Shown: positions 52,007 through 61,022, numbered from the stretch's first letter. The stretch: 64,000 nucleotides of DNA from Bradyrhizobium erythrophlei (GCF_900129505.1 NZ_LT670818.1:620001-684000); one strand, 5' to 3'. The notes: generated by a model from the sequence alone, not told the origin. Translations and numbers: made by a program.

Positions 52007-53599
52007 ATGAGCGACCTCTTCAGCAACGCCCAGCACTTGCGCAAACCCGCCTCGGTCTCCAAAGGCGGCATCGTCGCCGCGCAATCGCGCAAGGCCGCCG
52101 AGATCGGCGCTGGCGTGCTGGCGGCGGGCGGTGACTGCATCGACGCGGTGGTCGCAACGACGTTCGCGCTGGGAGTGCTGGAGCCCTGGATGAGCGGCCT
52201 CGGCGGCGGCGGGGCGATGGTGCTCTATCGCGCCCGCGAGGACCGTTATGAGGTGATCGACTACGGCATGCGCGCGCCCGGCGGCATTCGCTCCGAGGAC
52301 TATCCGCTCACCGGCGCAGGCACGGCTTCCGACCTCTTCCCCTGGGCGCGGGTGAAGGACGACCGCAATCTCCACGGCCCGGGCTCGATCGCCGTGCCCG
52401 GCGTAGTGGCCGGCATGGAAGAAGCGCATCGCCGCCACGCCAGGCTGCCGTGGCGGGAACTGCTCGCGCCCAGCGTCGATCTCGCGGGCAACGGCCTCGC
52501 GGTGGATTGGTGGACTACGCTGATGATTGCAAGCTCGGCCGCGGATTTGCGGCGTTATCCCGCCAGCGCCGCCGCCTATCTCGTCGACGGCCTGCCGCCG
52601 AACGCGCCATGGGGGATCAAGGCCAGCGTGCGGCTTCCGCAGGACCGGCTCAAGGCGACGCTGTCCTATCTCGCGGCGGAAGGCGCCCGCGATTTCTACC
52701 AGGGCGATCTGGCGCGCAGCATCGCCGCCGACGTGCAGGCGGGCGGCGGCGCGCTGTCGGTCGAAGACCTTGCGTCCTTCCGCGCCCATGGGCGCGTGCC
52801 GCTGGCGATCCCTTATCGCGGCGGCAAGGTCTATGCGACGCCCGAACTCACCTGCGGGCCGACGCTGGCGCATGCCTTGCGCCTCCTGCAGCAGCGCCTG
52901 CAGCCCGGTCGCAGCGGACCGGACGCCGCGGCCTACGCGGAATATGCGCTGGCGCTGCAATCGGCCTACCGCGAACGCTTGCAGGACATGGGCGATGCCG
53001 ACGGCCGGCGCGCGCTCGGCGCCGAGCATCTGGCGCCCAGCTGCACCACGCATTTCTCGGTGGTCGATCGCGAGGGCAACATGGCGGCCGTCACGCAAAC
53101 CCTGCTGTCAACCTTCGGTTCGAAATTCGTGGCTCCGCAGAGCGGCATCACCATGAACAACGGCATCATGTGGTTCGATCCGATGCCCGGCGGCCCCAAT
53201 TCACTCAGCCCCGGCAAACGCTGCCTGACCAATTACACGCCCGTGCTGGCCCTGGCGGCCGATGGCCGCAGACTCGCCGTCGGCGCCTCGGGCGGACGGC
53301 GCATCCTGCCGGCGGTGGCGCAGCTGTTGTCCTTCGTGATGGATTACGGCATGGACCTGGACACCGCGATGCACCAGCCGCGTATCGACGCCAGCGAGGG
53401 CGCGGTCGTGATCGGCGACGTTCGCCTGCCGGCGCCGACGCGGGACGCATTGCGGGCGCGCTTCGACTACGAAGAAGCGCGCGTGCAGACCTTTCCGATG
53501 AAGTTCGCCTGCCCAAGCGTGGTGCTGCGCGAGGGCGACACCAACAGCGGCGCCAATGAGATCGCCCAGCCCTGGGGCGACGCAGTGGCGGAGGGATAA
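52007..53599 (+). CDS. Gamma-glutamyltransferase-family protein
   Basis: 530 residues from the ATG at 52007. N-terminal nucleophile hydrolase of the GGT family: VDAVVATTFALGV-like lead, the AlaMet-type substrate loop GSIAVPGVVAGM, and the self-cleavage nucleophile Thr347 in SCTTHFSVVDREGNMAAVTQ. NSLSPGKRCLTNYTPV gives the C-terminal active-site signature. No signal peptide is visible, so probably cytoplasmic, unlike E. coli GGT. It could act on glutathione, gamma-glutamyl amines or cephalosporin-like amides. Confidence 0.9.
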   Translation: MSDLFSNAQHLRKPASVSKGGIVAAQSRKAAEIGAGVLAAGGDCIDAVVATTFALGVLEPWMSGLGGGGAMVLYRAREDRYEVIDYGMRAPGGIRSEDYPLTGAGTASDLFPWARVKDDRNLHGPGSIAVPGVVAGMEEAHRRHARLPWRELLAPSVDLAGNGLAVDWWTTLMIASSAADLRRYPASAAAYLVDGLPPNAPWGIKASVRLPQDRLKATLSYLAAEGARDFYQGDLARSIAADVQAGGGALSVEDLASFRAHGRVPLAIPYRGGKVYATPELTCGPTLAHALRLLQQRLQPGRSGPDAAAYAEYALALQSAYRERLQDMGDADGRRALGAEHLAPSCTTHFSVVDREGNMAAVTQTLLSTFGSKFVAPQSGITMNNGIMWFDPMPGGPNSLSPGKRCLTNYTPVLALAADGRRLAVGASGGRRILPAVAQLLSFVMDYGMDLDTAMHQPRIDASEGAVVIGDVRLPAPTRDALRARFDYEEARVQTFPMKFACPSVVLREGDTNSGANEIAQPWGDAVAEG

Positions 53600-53696
53600 G
53601 TGAGCGGCCCGGGCTCCTGTTAAGCTGATGTGAGTATGCCCTGCTGAAACCGTCGCGCCGGCTAAATCGTAACAGCAGTTTCGAGGGAGCCTCTTG

Positions 53697-54104
53697 ATGC
53701 GTGCCATAGCCCTGATTGCGGTCATTCTTCTCGGCCTCGCCTCCCCTGCCCGCGCCGGCGACGGCGCGGCCGCCGCCCAAAGCGTCATCCGCTCGCAGGC
53801 CGAAGCGTTTGGCCGCGACGACGCGGCAACAGCCTATTCCTACGCGGCGCCCGCGATCCACGACATGTACCCGCGGGCCGACATCTTCATGGAGATGGTC
53901 CAGCGCAGCTTTGCCCCGGTCTATCGCCACAGGAGTTTCGAGTTCGGCGAAGTGCGGGTGGAGGGCAACTGGATCGCGCAACGCGTTCACATCGTCGACG
54001 CCAACGGCGAGGCGTGGGAGGCGCTGTATACGCTGGAGGCCCAGCCCGACGGCACTTTCAAGATCACCGGCTGTTCGCTGCTGAAAGCCGGCCAATCCGT
54101 GTAA
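53697..54104 (+). CDS. Exported DUF4864 protein
   Basis: 135 residues. Signal peptide (MRAIALIAVILLGLASPARA), then a DUF4864-type NTF2-like domain: AQSVIRSQAEAFGRDDAATA, PRADIFMEMVQRSFAPVYRH and IVDANGEAWEALYTLEAQPD. Function unknown; members are periplasmic. A TTG directly before the ATG is also open. It converges with the MFS gene at 54111-55343, with 6 bp between. Confidence 0.85.
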   Translation: MRAIALIAVILLGLASPARAGDGAAAAQSVIRSQAEAFGRDDAATAYSYAAPAIHDMYPRADIFMEMVQRSFAPVYRHRSFEFGEVRVEGNWIAQRVHIVDANGEAWEALYTLEAQPDGTFKITGCSLLKAGQSV

Positions 54105-54110
54105 GGCGCC

Positions 54111-55343
54111 TCACGCCAGCGCCAGCCGGCTCTGCGCCCGCAGCAGGAGCCCGACCATGATGGTGATGTTGAGCGCGTTCCAGGCGAGCCCGTTGATGAA
54201 CGCAGCACCATAGGAGCCCGTCGCGTCGAAGATCACGCCGGACACCCAGCCGCCGAAGGACATGCCGACCACGGACGCCAGGATCACGATGCCGACGCGG
54301 GTCGCGGCTTCGCGCGCGGGCATCGATTCGCGCACGATGATGGCGTAGCTCGGCACGATGCCGCCCTGGAACAGGCCGAACATCGCCGAGATGATGTAGA
54401 GCGAGGAGAGGCTGTCGAAGAACAGATAGAACAACAGCGCAAATCCCTGCGCCACCGAGCCGATCAGAAGTGTGCGGATGCCGCCGATCTTGTCGGCGAG
54501 ATAGCCCGAACCGATGCGGCTGACGATGCCGAACGCCATCATCAGGGACAGCATCTCGGCGCCGTGCACCGGGCCGTAGCCGAGGTCGCCGCAATAGGCG
54601 ACGATGTGGACCTGCGGCATCGCCATCGCCACGCAGCAGGCGACGCTGGCGATGCACAACAGCGAGGTCAGCGTGTTGGTCGACAGCGCAAGATCGACCC
54701 GCGGCGGCGGCGCGTTGTCGTGATTGCGCAGCTTGGCACCGCCGATCCGGGCGCGCAGCACCAGCAGCAGCAGCGTCATCGTCACGGCGCAGAAAATGCC
54801 GGTGGCGATATGGGTGGTACGCCAGCCTACGGACTGAATCCCGAAGGTGATCAGCGGCGGCCAGATCGTGCCGGCGATATAATTGCCGCTGGCGACGATG
54901 GTGACGGCGAGCCCGCGATAGCGCTCGAACCAGTGCGAGACCTCGGCCATCAGCGGTGCGAAGGTCGCCGAGGTGCCGAGCCCGATCAGGGCATACACCG
55001 CATTGAACTGCCACAGCGTCGTCGAAAGACCGGCGAGCACGTAAGCCACGCCGAGGATGCTGATGCTGAGCGCGATCGCCGCGACGATGCCGAAGCGGTC
55101 GGTGATTCGCCCCGTCGCGACGCCGCCGAGGCCGAAACCGAGCATGGTGAGGGTAAAGGCCAGCGACACCGCGCCGCGCGTCGCGGCGAATTCCGCCTGC
55201 ACCACCGGAATGGAGACCACGACCGACCACAAGCCGACGCTGCCGATCGATCCAATCGCCAGCGCCAGCACCAGCCGCACCCAGGCCAGACGGGAGTCCG
55301 GGGAGAAATCGGCCGAATCTCGGTGATCGGAGGGGGCGTGCAC
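54111..55343 (-). CDS. MFS transporter
   Basis: About 410 residues from GTG at 55343 (the frame extends to 55481, partly inside a repeat). Twelve helices; landmarks are GGVATGRITDRFGIVAAIAL, ALIGLGTSATFAPLMAEVSH, and SGYLADKIGGIRTL in the second half. It is of the monocarboxylate/OFA-like branch of MFS, judging by the WFERYRGLAVTIVASGNY loop. Substrate unknown. The exact start is uncertain because no ATG and no strong ribosome binding site lie nearby. Confidence 0.85.
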   Translation of the reverse strand: MHAPSDHRDSADFSPDSRLAWVRLVLALAIGSIGSVGLWSVVVSIPVVQAEFAATRGAVSLAFTLTMLGFGLGGVATGRITDRFGIVAAIALSISILGVAYVLAGLSTTLWQFNAVYALIGLGTSATFAPLMAEVSHWFERYRGLAVTIVASGNYIAGTIWPPLITFGIQSVGWRTTHIATGIFCAVTMTLLLLVLRARIGGAKLRNHDNAPPPRVDLALSTNTLTSLLCIASVACCVAMAMPQVHIVAYCGDLGYGPVHGAEMLSLMMAFGIVSRIGSGYLADKIGGIRTLLIGSVAQGFALLFYLFFDSLSSLYIISAMFGLFQGGIVPSYAIIVRESMPAREAATRVGIVILASVVGMSFGGWVSGVIFDATGSYGAAFINGLAWNALNITIMVGLLLRAQSRLALA

Positions 55344-55433
55344 GGGAGGCAACTTCGACGCGTCATGCCGCAAGGTCAAGCAACATTGCCGCGATATTAG
55401 GCATGCGGAATGCGCTGCAGCAATGGCTGAAAT

Positions 55434-55530
55434 CGTCATTCCGGGGCAGCCCGCAGGGCTGAACCCGGAACCTCGATCCAATTACTGCGAGATTCCGGGT
55501 TCGCCGCGGTTGCGGCGCCCCGGAAGGACG
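55434..55530. repeat. Palindromic CATTCCGGGG...CCCCGGAAGGACG repeat
   Basis: The outer arms CATTCCGGGGC and GCCCCGGAAGGACG are inverted, and inside them GAACCCGGAA pairs with TTCCGGGTTC. The repeat would form a cruciform or RNA hairpin. I recall this as one of the abundant intergenic repeats in Bradyrhizobium/Rhodopseudomonas. It lies between the MFS gene and the flhA promoter. Confidence 0.75.
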
Positions 55531-55543
55531 AACGCTCGCCCCG

Positions 55544-55558
55544 TTAACCCTTTGCTAA
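55544..55558. promoter_or_regulatory. CtrA-like site upstream of flhA
   Basis: TTAACCCTTTGCTAA fits TTAA-N7-(T/C)TAA, the CtrA box of alphaproteobacteria, and is followed by ACC as in TTAACC. CtrA controls flagellar class II genes in this class. It lies about 170 bp before the chosen flhA start. Confidence 0.6.
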
Positions 55559-55728
55559 CCATAAACCGGGCAAAAATTGCCGAGTGAAGTCGAGTGTCGT
55601 CAGCCGCGTAGAACGGGGGAGTACCCGTGGACGCCAGTGCGGTGCCTCACTTTCGAAACGGCGGCCCTTCGGCCGCCGCGCAGACGTTTGGCGCCCGCAA
55701 CCGGCATACGCGGGGGGAAGCAGCAACG

Positions 55729-57861
55729 ATGGTGGATGTCACGGCAGGTCTGGGCGGAAGGGCGCCGGGGACCGGATTTCCCAGCCTCAGTGAGATAGGC
55801 ACCATCCTCAAGCGCGGCGATCTCGCGCTGGCGTTCGGCATCCTCACCATCCTGGTGGTGCTGATCCTTCCCCTGCCCTCGATTGTTCTCGACCTCTTCC
55901 TCGCGATCTCGATCACGCTGTCGATCCTGATCCTGATGACCTCGCTGTTCATCCAGGCGCCGCTGGAATTCTCGGCGTTCCCGACCATCCTTTTGATCTC
56001 GACCATGCTGCGGCTGTCGCTCAACCTGGCCTCGACCCGGCTGATCCTGTCGAAGGGCCATGAGGGCACCGCCGCCGCCGGCCACGTCATCGAGGCCTTC
56101 GGCAATTTCGTGATGGGCGGCAATTTCGTGATCGGAATTATCGTGTTCGCGATCCTGGTGATCGTGAACTTCGTCGTCATCACCAAGGGTTCGGGCCGCA
56201 TCGCCGAAGTCGCGGCGCGCTTCCACCTCGACGCCATGCCGGGCAAGCAGATGGCGATCGATGCCGATCTCTCCGCGGGCCTGATCGACGAGAAGGTCGC
56301 CAAGGAGCGGCGCAAGGCGCTGGAAGACGAAAGCGGCTTCTTCGGCGCGATGGACGGCGCCTCGAAATTCGTCCGCGGCGACGCGGTAGCCGGGCTTCTG
56401 GTGGTCTTCATCAACATCATCGGCGGCATCATCATCGGCGTCGCCCAGCAGGGCCTCACCTTCGCCGATGCCGCCCACAGCTACACCCTGCTGACCGTCG
56501 GCGACGGCCTGGTCACGCAGATCCCGGCTCTGATTGTCTCCACCGCGGCGGGCCTGCTGGTTTCGAAAGCCGGCGTCAGCGGCGCCGCCGACAAGGCGCT
56601 GATGAAGCAGCTCTCCGGCTATCCGCAGGCGCTCGGCATGTCGGCCGGCGTAATGCTGGTGCTGGCGACGCTGCCGGGCATTCCGATGCTTCCCTTCCTC
56701 GCGCTTGGCGGCGGCGCGGCGGTGCTGGCGTGGAATGCGCACAAGCGCAAGCGCGCCACCGTGGCGGCCGATGCGGCCGCAGCGGCGGCTCCGGCGGCTG
56801 CGGCCGCGGCGGCGAGCGCCGCGGACGAGCCGATCTCGACCGCCCTGAAGATCGACGATCTCAAGATCGAGCTCGGCTATGCGCTGTTGCCGCTGGTCAA
56901 CGGTCCCGACGGCACCGACCGGCTCACCGAGCAGATCAAGGCACTGCGCCGCTCGCTCGCGATCGAGATGGGCTTCGTCATGCCGGCGGTGCGCATCCTC
57001 GACAACGTGCAGCTCGAGGCCAACACCTACATCATCAAGATCAAGGAAGTGGACGCCGGCACCGGCAAGATCTGGCCGAACCAGTTCATGGTCATGGACC
57101 CCGCCGGCAACCAGGTCAGCGTTCCTGGCATTCACACCATCGAGCCGACCTTCGGGCTGCCCGCGACCTGGGTCGACGCCGCGTTGAAGGAGGAAGCCTC
57201 GCTGAAGGGCTACACCGTGGTCGATGCCGCCACCGTGCTCTCCACCCATCTCACCGAGCTGCTCAAGAACAACATGTCGGACCTGTTGTCCTATGGCGAG
57301 GTGCAGAAGCTCCTGAAGGACCTGCCGAAGGAACAGGGCGAACTGATCAAGGACATCGTGCCGAGCATGGTCACGATCTCCGGCATCCAGCGCGTACTGC
57401 AACTGTTGCTCGCCGAGCGCATCTCGATCCGCGATCTCTCGACCATTCTCGAAGGCATCGCCGACGCGCTGGCGTTCTCGCGCAACCCCGCGGCCATGGT
57501 CGAGCATGTTCGCGCCCGGCTGGCGCGGCAGATCTGCGCGCAGAACACGTCCCACAACGGCTATCTGCCGCTGATCGCATTGTCGGCAAAATGGGAGCAG
57601 GCGTTCGCGGAATCGCTGGTCGGTCAGGGCGACGACCGCTCGCTGGCGATGCAGCCTTCAAAACTGTCCGAATTCATGACGGTGGTGCGCGACCGCTTCG
57701 AGCAGGCCGCGCGCGAAGGCGAAGCGCCGGTGCTGGTGACGTCGGCGGCGATCCGCCCGTTCGTGCGTTCGCTGGTGGAGCGCTTCCGGTCGCAAACCAC
57801 GGTGCTCTCGCAGGCGGAAATCCACCCGAGGGCGCGGCTGAAGACGGTCGGCAGCGTGTAG
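55729..57861 (+). CDS. flhA: FlhA, flagellar export gate protein
   Basis: 710 residues from ATG 55729 (GGGGAAG site upstream). A GTG at 55627 with its own GGGGGAG site would give 744 residues. Eight helices occupy about residues 30-340, with the FHIPEP-type conserved loop (AEVAARFHLDAMPGKQMAID, DEKVAKERRKALEDESGFFG). An Ala-rich linker (VAADAAAAAAPAAAAAAAS) leads to the cytoplasmic export-gate domain. FlhA is the proton-driven core of the flagellar type III export apparatus. Its partners fliI and fliJ lie 4 kb downstream on the other strand. Confidence 0.96.
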   Translation: MVDVTAGLGGRAPGTGFPSLSEIGTILKRGDLALAFGILTILVVLILPLPSIVLDLFLAISITLSILILMTSLFIQAPLEFSAFPTILLISTMLRLSLNLASTRLILSKGHEGTAAAGHVIEAFGNFVMGGNFVIGIIVFAILVIVNFVVITKGSGRIAEVAARFHLDAMPGKQMAIDADLSAGLIDEKVAKERRKALEDESGFFGAMDGASKFVRGDAVAGLLVVFINIIGGIIIGVAQQGLTFADAAHSYTLLTVGDGLVTQIPALIVSTAAGLLVSKAGVSGAADKALMKQLSGYPQALGMSAGVMLVLATLPGIPMLPFLALGGGAAVLAWNAHKRKRATVAADAAAAAAPAAAAAAASAADEPISTALKIDDLKIELGYALLPLVNGPDGTDRLTEQIKALRRSLAIEMGFVMPAVRILDNVQLEANTYIIKIKEVDAGTGKIWPNQFMVMDPAGNQVSVPGIHTIEPTFGLPATWVDAALKEEASLKGYTVVDAATVLSTHLTELLKNNMSDLLSYGEVQKLLKDLPKEQGELIKDIVPSMVTISGIQRVLQLLLAERISIRDLSTILEGIADALAFSRNPAAMVEHVRARLARQICAQNTSHNGYLPLIALSAKWEQAFAESLVGQGDDRSLAMQPSKLSEFMTVVRDRFEQAAREGEAPVLVTSAAIRPFVRSLVERFRSQTTVLSQAEIHPRARLKTVGSV

Positions 57862-57880
57862 AGAAAATCACCGCGGCCGT

Positions 57881-58276
57881 TCAGGCCGCAGGCGCATCGT
57901 ATCTGCGCTCGATATGGAAGGACTTGGCCGTAATCAGCCATAGACCATCGATGCAGTGGTACGAGAGGTAGTCGAGGTACTGCAGCGTATCGATCCTGAC
58001 CCGGACCTTGACCAGCGCCTGAGCGGTCGATGCAAAATCGACCAGCAGCATTTCCTGGTGGCGCGGGGCGCACTTCGCTTTCGGCGACGGTCCCGACGCC
58101 AGTGCATTCCTGTAATCCTGCGCCGGCAACAGACGCAGATGGCCGTCGCGCAGCCCATGCAATTGAGCGCTCGGCGCGAACACCCGGTCGAAGCGCGAAA
58201 CGTCGTTGTCATACATCAGGTCGAAATAGCCTTCGACGGCGGCGACGAGGGATTGGATGGTCGAAAGATCGGGCAT
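57881..58276 (-). CDS. NTF2/lumazine-binding-like protein
   Basis: 131 residues; matches the putative lumazine-binding (NTF2-like) family: SLVAAVEGYFDLMYDNDVSR, FDRVFAPSAQLHGLRDGHLR and YLSYHCIDGLWLITAKSFHI. No signal peptide. It converges with flhA, 19 bp apart, and is divergent from the Lrp/AsnC gene, which may regulate it. Function unknown. Confidence 0.85.
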   Translation of the reverse strand: MPDLSTIQSLVAAVEGYFDLMYDNDVSRFDRVFAPSAQLHGLRDGHLRLLPAQDYRNALASGPSPKAKCAPRHQEMLLVDFASTAQALVKVRVRIDTLQYLDYLSYHCIDGLWLITAKSFHIERRYDAPAA

Positions 58277-58406
58277 GGATCGGTCACTCCCTGGAGGGCA
58301 AGGCGCCAGAATGGCAGCGAAGGTCGGGGCATGTCCTTGCGAAGTGTGCTAGGATGGCGCTCCTCGAGCAACGATCTGCCGTTCCAAACCGTAAAAATAA
58401 GCCGCT

Positions 58407-58907
58407 ATGCCAAAATCCGAGATTGACGCGATCGACTGCCATATCATCACCGAACTGCAATCCGATGCCCGCCTGAGCAATGTCGAACTCGCGGACAAGG
58501 TCGGCCTGTCGCCATCGCCCTGCCTGCGCCGCGTCAAGCGCCTGGAGCAGGAAGGCTATATCCTCGGCTATCGCGCGGCTCTGCAGCGGGACCGCGTTGG
58601 CCTGGGGTTTTCGGTCTTTATCGGCGTCAAGCTCAACGGCCACGCCAACGATGGCGCCCTCGCGTTCGAGCAAGCCGTCGTCGAGATGCCGGAAGTCGTG
58701 GCGTGCCACCTCGTCTCGGGCGAGGCGGACTATTTCCTTGAAGTCGTCGTGCCCGATCTCGCCGGCTACCAGCGCTTTCTGGTGGGCAAGCTGCTCAATC
58801 TGCCGATCGTGCGCGAGGTGCGCAGCAACATCGCGATCCAGACGCTGAAGGCCGGCGCGCCGCTGCCGCTCGAACACCTCAATGCTGCGATGCGCGCAGC
58901 CGAATGA
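58407..58907 (+). CDS. Lrp/AsnC-family transcriptional regulator
   Basis: 166 residues: winged HTH (CHIITELQSDARLSNVELAD, KVGLSPSPCLRRVKRLEQEG) plus a RAM effector domain (VVACHLVSGEADYFLEVVVP, LPIVREVRSNIAIQTLKAGA). Intact and of normal length, unlike the AsnC remnant at 41500-41667. Adjacent genes that it could regulate are the divergent NTF2-like gene and the UbiV remnant downstream. Confidence 0.93.
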   Translation: MPKSEIDAIDCHIITELQSDARLSNVELADKVGLSPSPCLRRVKRLEQEGYILGYRAALQRDRVGLGFSVFIGVKLNGHANDGALAFEQAVVEMPEVVACHLVSGEADYFLEVVVPDLAGYQRFLVGKLLNLPIVREVRSNIAIQTLKAGAPLPLEHLNAAMRAAE

Positions 58908-58919
58908 CCTAGAGCTCGA

Positions 58920-59265
58920 CGACCGGCCGGATCCGATCTTCGCATTGATGTCGCGCAATTCATGCGCGGACGGTCTGGTGCTGGCGACGCTCGAAGGAAA
59001 GCCGTTTCTGGTCGCCAACGGCGTGCAGACCGTGTCCTACGAATATCTCAACCTTGCGCAGGAAATCCCGGCGCTGAAGGCCGCCGGCGTTACCCGTTAC
59101 CGGCTGTCGCCGCACAGCTGCGATATGGTGCAGGTGGCGAACACCTTTCGCGGTATCCTCGATGGTGCATTGAGCGTTGCCGAGACGTTAGGCCGCCTCG
59201 AAACGCTGCCGCTCGAGGCGCCGTTTTCGAACGGCTTCCATCACGGCCAGCCTGGCCATGGCTGA
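58920..59265 (+). pseudogene. ubiV: UbiV (U32 peptidase family) C-terminal remnant
   Basis: The frame from about 58966 encodes CADGLVLATLEGKPFLVANG, QTVSYEYLNLAQEIPALK and VTRYRLSPHSCDMVQVANTF, which match the C-terminal third of UbiV-type U32 proteins used in oxygen-independent ubiquinone synthesis. A complete UbiV has about 300 residues; the N-terminal two thirds, including most iron-sulfur cysteines, are missing. A start at ATG 58948 would give about 105 residues. It immediately follows the AsnC gene. Neighbouring ubiU and ubiT are not seen. Probably a decayed gene. Confidence 0.7.
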
Positions 59266-59514
59266 ACCGTTTTGGCGGATGCGCCGGCTCACTGAAGGCA
59301 AATCACTGCCGTTTAAGCAGGTGCTTTTCCGCCACAGGCAACTAATTTGTTAACGATGGAAGGATCGTCGCCGTTTTGCGCCGCAAGATAGAAGGGATCC
59401 GTAAAAACTTATAAACCACTGTAATAATTTAAAAATTTGTCTCACCGAAGATACATCCGCGGTTGCTTGGTCGCGGATATTCAACTCTGTTCACTGCCTT
59501 GTGATCGTATCTTA
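59266..59514. other. AT-rich intergenic region
   Basis: About 250 bp with unusually high AT (for example around 59400-59450) and no gene. It precedes the EcfG-like promoter of the small gene at 59621. Confidence 0.4.
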
Positions 59515-59540
59515 GGAAACGAAGGGCGAATCCCTACGTT
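59515..59540 (+). promoter_or_regulatory. EcfG-like promoter
   Basis: GGAAA (59515-59519), 17 bp, then CGTT (59537-59540). This matches the general-stress EcfG pattern GGAAC-N16/17-CGTT with one mismatch. The same bases form an inverted repeat, GAAACGAAGGG paired with CCCTACGTTTC (59516-59542), with one mismatch. It lies about 80 bp before the ATG at 59621. Confidence 0.55.
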
Positions 59541-59620
59541 TCTTGACAAGAGATGTTGAACCTGCCGGCGCGCAAAGCCGACGAATCAGCGCAAAGGCAG
59601 GAAGGCGGCAGGAGACTTCC

Positions 59621-59818
59621 ATGAACCATTCGATTTACAGCGCGGATCGCTCGACACATCTGAAGATTGTGGTCGTGGCGCTCGTCGCTGGTATCGCGGT
59701 CGCGGGCTTCGGCATCTCGGCTCGTACCGGTTCGGACGAGTACACCCAGACGGCGCGCGTCATCAAGGCCGGCAAGCCGATGGCGATCACCAGCTCGAAC
59801 ACGATGGTGGTGCGCTAA
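59621..59818 (+). CDS. Small membrane-anchored protein, 65 residues
   Basis: MNHSIYSADRSTHLKIVVVA leads into a single N-terminal hydrophobic helix (IVVVALVAGIAVAGFGIS), followed by a polar tail (YTQTARVIKAGKPMAITSSN). I recall short proteins like this, in many copies, in Bradyrhizobium. It sits under an EcfG-like promoter and is followed by a strong terminator (59917), so it is a single-gene unit. Function unknown. Confidence 0.7.
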   Translation: MNHSIYSADRSTHLKIVVVALVAGIAVAGFGISARTGSDEYTQTARVIKAGKPMAITSSNTMVVR

Positions 59819-59916
59819 GCAAAAGGAATTTACGGAATTCACGCGGCTCTTTACCAGCCCCCCAAAGTCGCCTCGTGGATAATAGAAGACCCCAACTACC
59901 CCCAAGTTGACTACCG

Positions 59917-59949
59917 AAAACGCCCGCTCCCCACGGGCGTTTTCTTTTT
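59917..59949 (+). terminator. Intrinsic terminator
   Basis: AAAACGCCCG (59917-59926) pairs with CGGGCGTTTT (59934-59943) around a 7 nt loop, and the T-rich run continues to 59949. It ends the transcript of the small gene at 59621-59818. Confidence 0.85.
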
Positions 59950-60116
59950 GTGGGGTTTGCTTCTCGCTCGTCACAGCAACGGAAGTGCGCTCTCTCTCCC
60001 TTTCCTTTGGGAGAGGGTGAGGGGTTACCGTTCATCGACAGGGTCTGCCCCCTTACCCGAATTGCTGCGCAAATCGACCTCTCTCGCTGTGGGTGTGGGC
60101 GAGGTGAAGGAAGGCC
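59950..60116. other. Intergenic, repeat-like CTCTCTCCC...GGGAGAGGG element
   Basis: CTCTCTCCC (59991-60000 region) and GGGAGAGGGTGAGGGG (60010-60024) are inverted and resemble a dispersed intergenic repeat common in this group. No gene seen. Confidence 0.45.
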
Positions 60117-61019
60117 TCAGCGGCCCTTGGTCGCCGCGGGCGCCGGCGGCGGGACGGTCTCGACCAGCTTGCCGGTATAGACCGGCGCGGAGTGCGGATT
60201 GCCATCGGGCGATCCGCCGGCCTGTTCGATCGTCACCGCATAAGTCGCGTTGTTGACGAGATCGGTGTCGTAGGCCGACAGCACCGGACGCGCGGTGAAA
60301 TCGGCATTGCCGATCACGCCAAGCGAGCGCGGCTTGGGCAGCTTGTCCGAGATCAGCCAGAGCTCGAAGCTCTTGCCGGGCTCGGGCTCAGCGCCGACCT
60401 TTCGGATCGTGAAGTTCTTGGTGGCCGCGTCGACCGTCATAATGAAGGCTGGCGCGCCGCCCTCCTTTTGTAGCACCGCGACATATTGGGCCGACGCCGG
60501 CGCTGGCGCCGGCGTCGGCGGCGCCTTGACCTCGACCACCTGCGTGCGCGGTTTGGGGCGAATGGCGTCGGGCAGCAGATCCGGCTGGTAGGCACCGACC
60601 GCGAGCAGCGCCACCAGAGCGGCCGCGATCGCCGTGGTGAAGCTTGCGATATTGCGCCAGCGCCGGGCCTGCCTGGACAGGCGAATGACGTTGGAAGTGT
60701 CGACGCCGGCCGTAAGCGCAGCGAATTCGGACCCGACCGGCGGCGCCGGCGGCGGCGGAGCCTCGGGAAGCACCAGCGGCGCCTGCGGCTCGGAAACGCC
60801 GATCGCAACCTTGATCCGGTCCCAGACCTCGGGCCGCGGCTCGACGGAGCCGACCATCTGATTCAACACGCCAAGCCGGAACTCCCACGACTCGACCATC
60901 GCCGTGAAGTCCTTGTCGACGGACATCATGGCCTCGACTTGCGCCCGCTCATCGGCGTCGAGCGTGCCGAGGGCGTATTCCGCGGCGAGCGCGATATGGT
61001 CTTCACTGTAGGCCATCAT
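60117..61019 (-). CDS. Anti-sigma factor, RskA/ChrR-type architecture
   Basis: About 300 residues from ATG 61019 (ATG 61016 and a TTG at 61031 are alternatives). N-terminal zinc-free anti-sigma domain (SEDHIALAAEYALGTLDADE, VESWEFRLGVLNQMVGSVEP), a single membrane helix (ASFTTAIAAALVALLAVGAY) near residue 140, a Pro/Ala linker, and a periplasmic RskA domain (FIMTVDAATKNFTIRKVG, SFELWLISDKLPKPRSLGVI). It sequesters the ECF sigma factor encoded just upstream. The 70 bp between them consist of a 17-bp tandem repeat. Confidence 0.92.
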   Translation of the reverse strand: MMAYSEDHIALAAEYALGTLDADERAQVEAMMSVDKDFTAMVESWEFRLGVLNQMVGSVEPRPEVWDRIKVAIGVSEPQAPLVLPEAPPPPAPPVGSEFAALTAGVDTSNVIRLSRQARRWRNIASFTTAIAAALVALLAVGAYQPDLLPDAIRPKPRTQVVEVKAPPTPAPAPASAQYVAVLQKEGGAPAFIMTVDAATKNFTIRKVGAEPEPGKSFELWLISDKLPKPRSLGVIGNADFTARPVLSAYDTDLVNNATYAVTIEQAGGSPDGNPHSAPVYTGKLVETVPPPAPAATKGR

Positions 61020-61022
61020 CTC

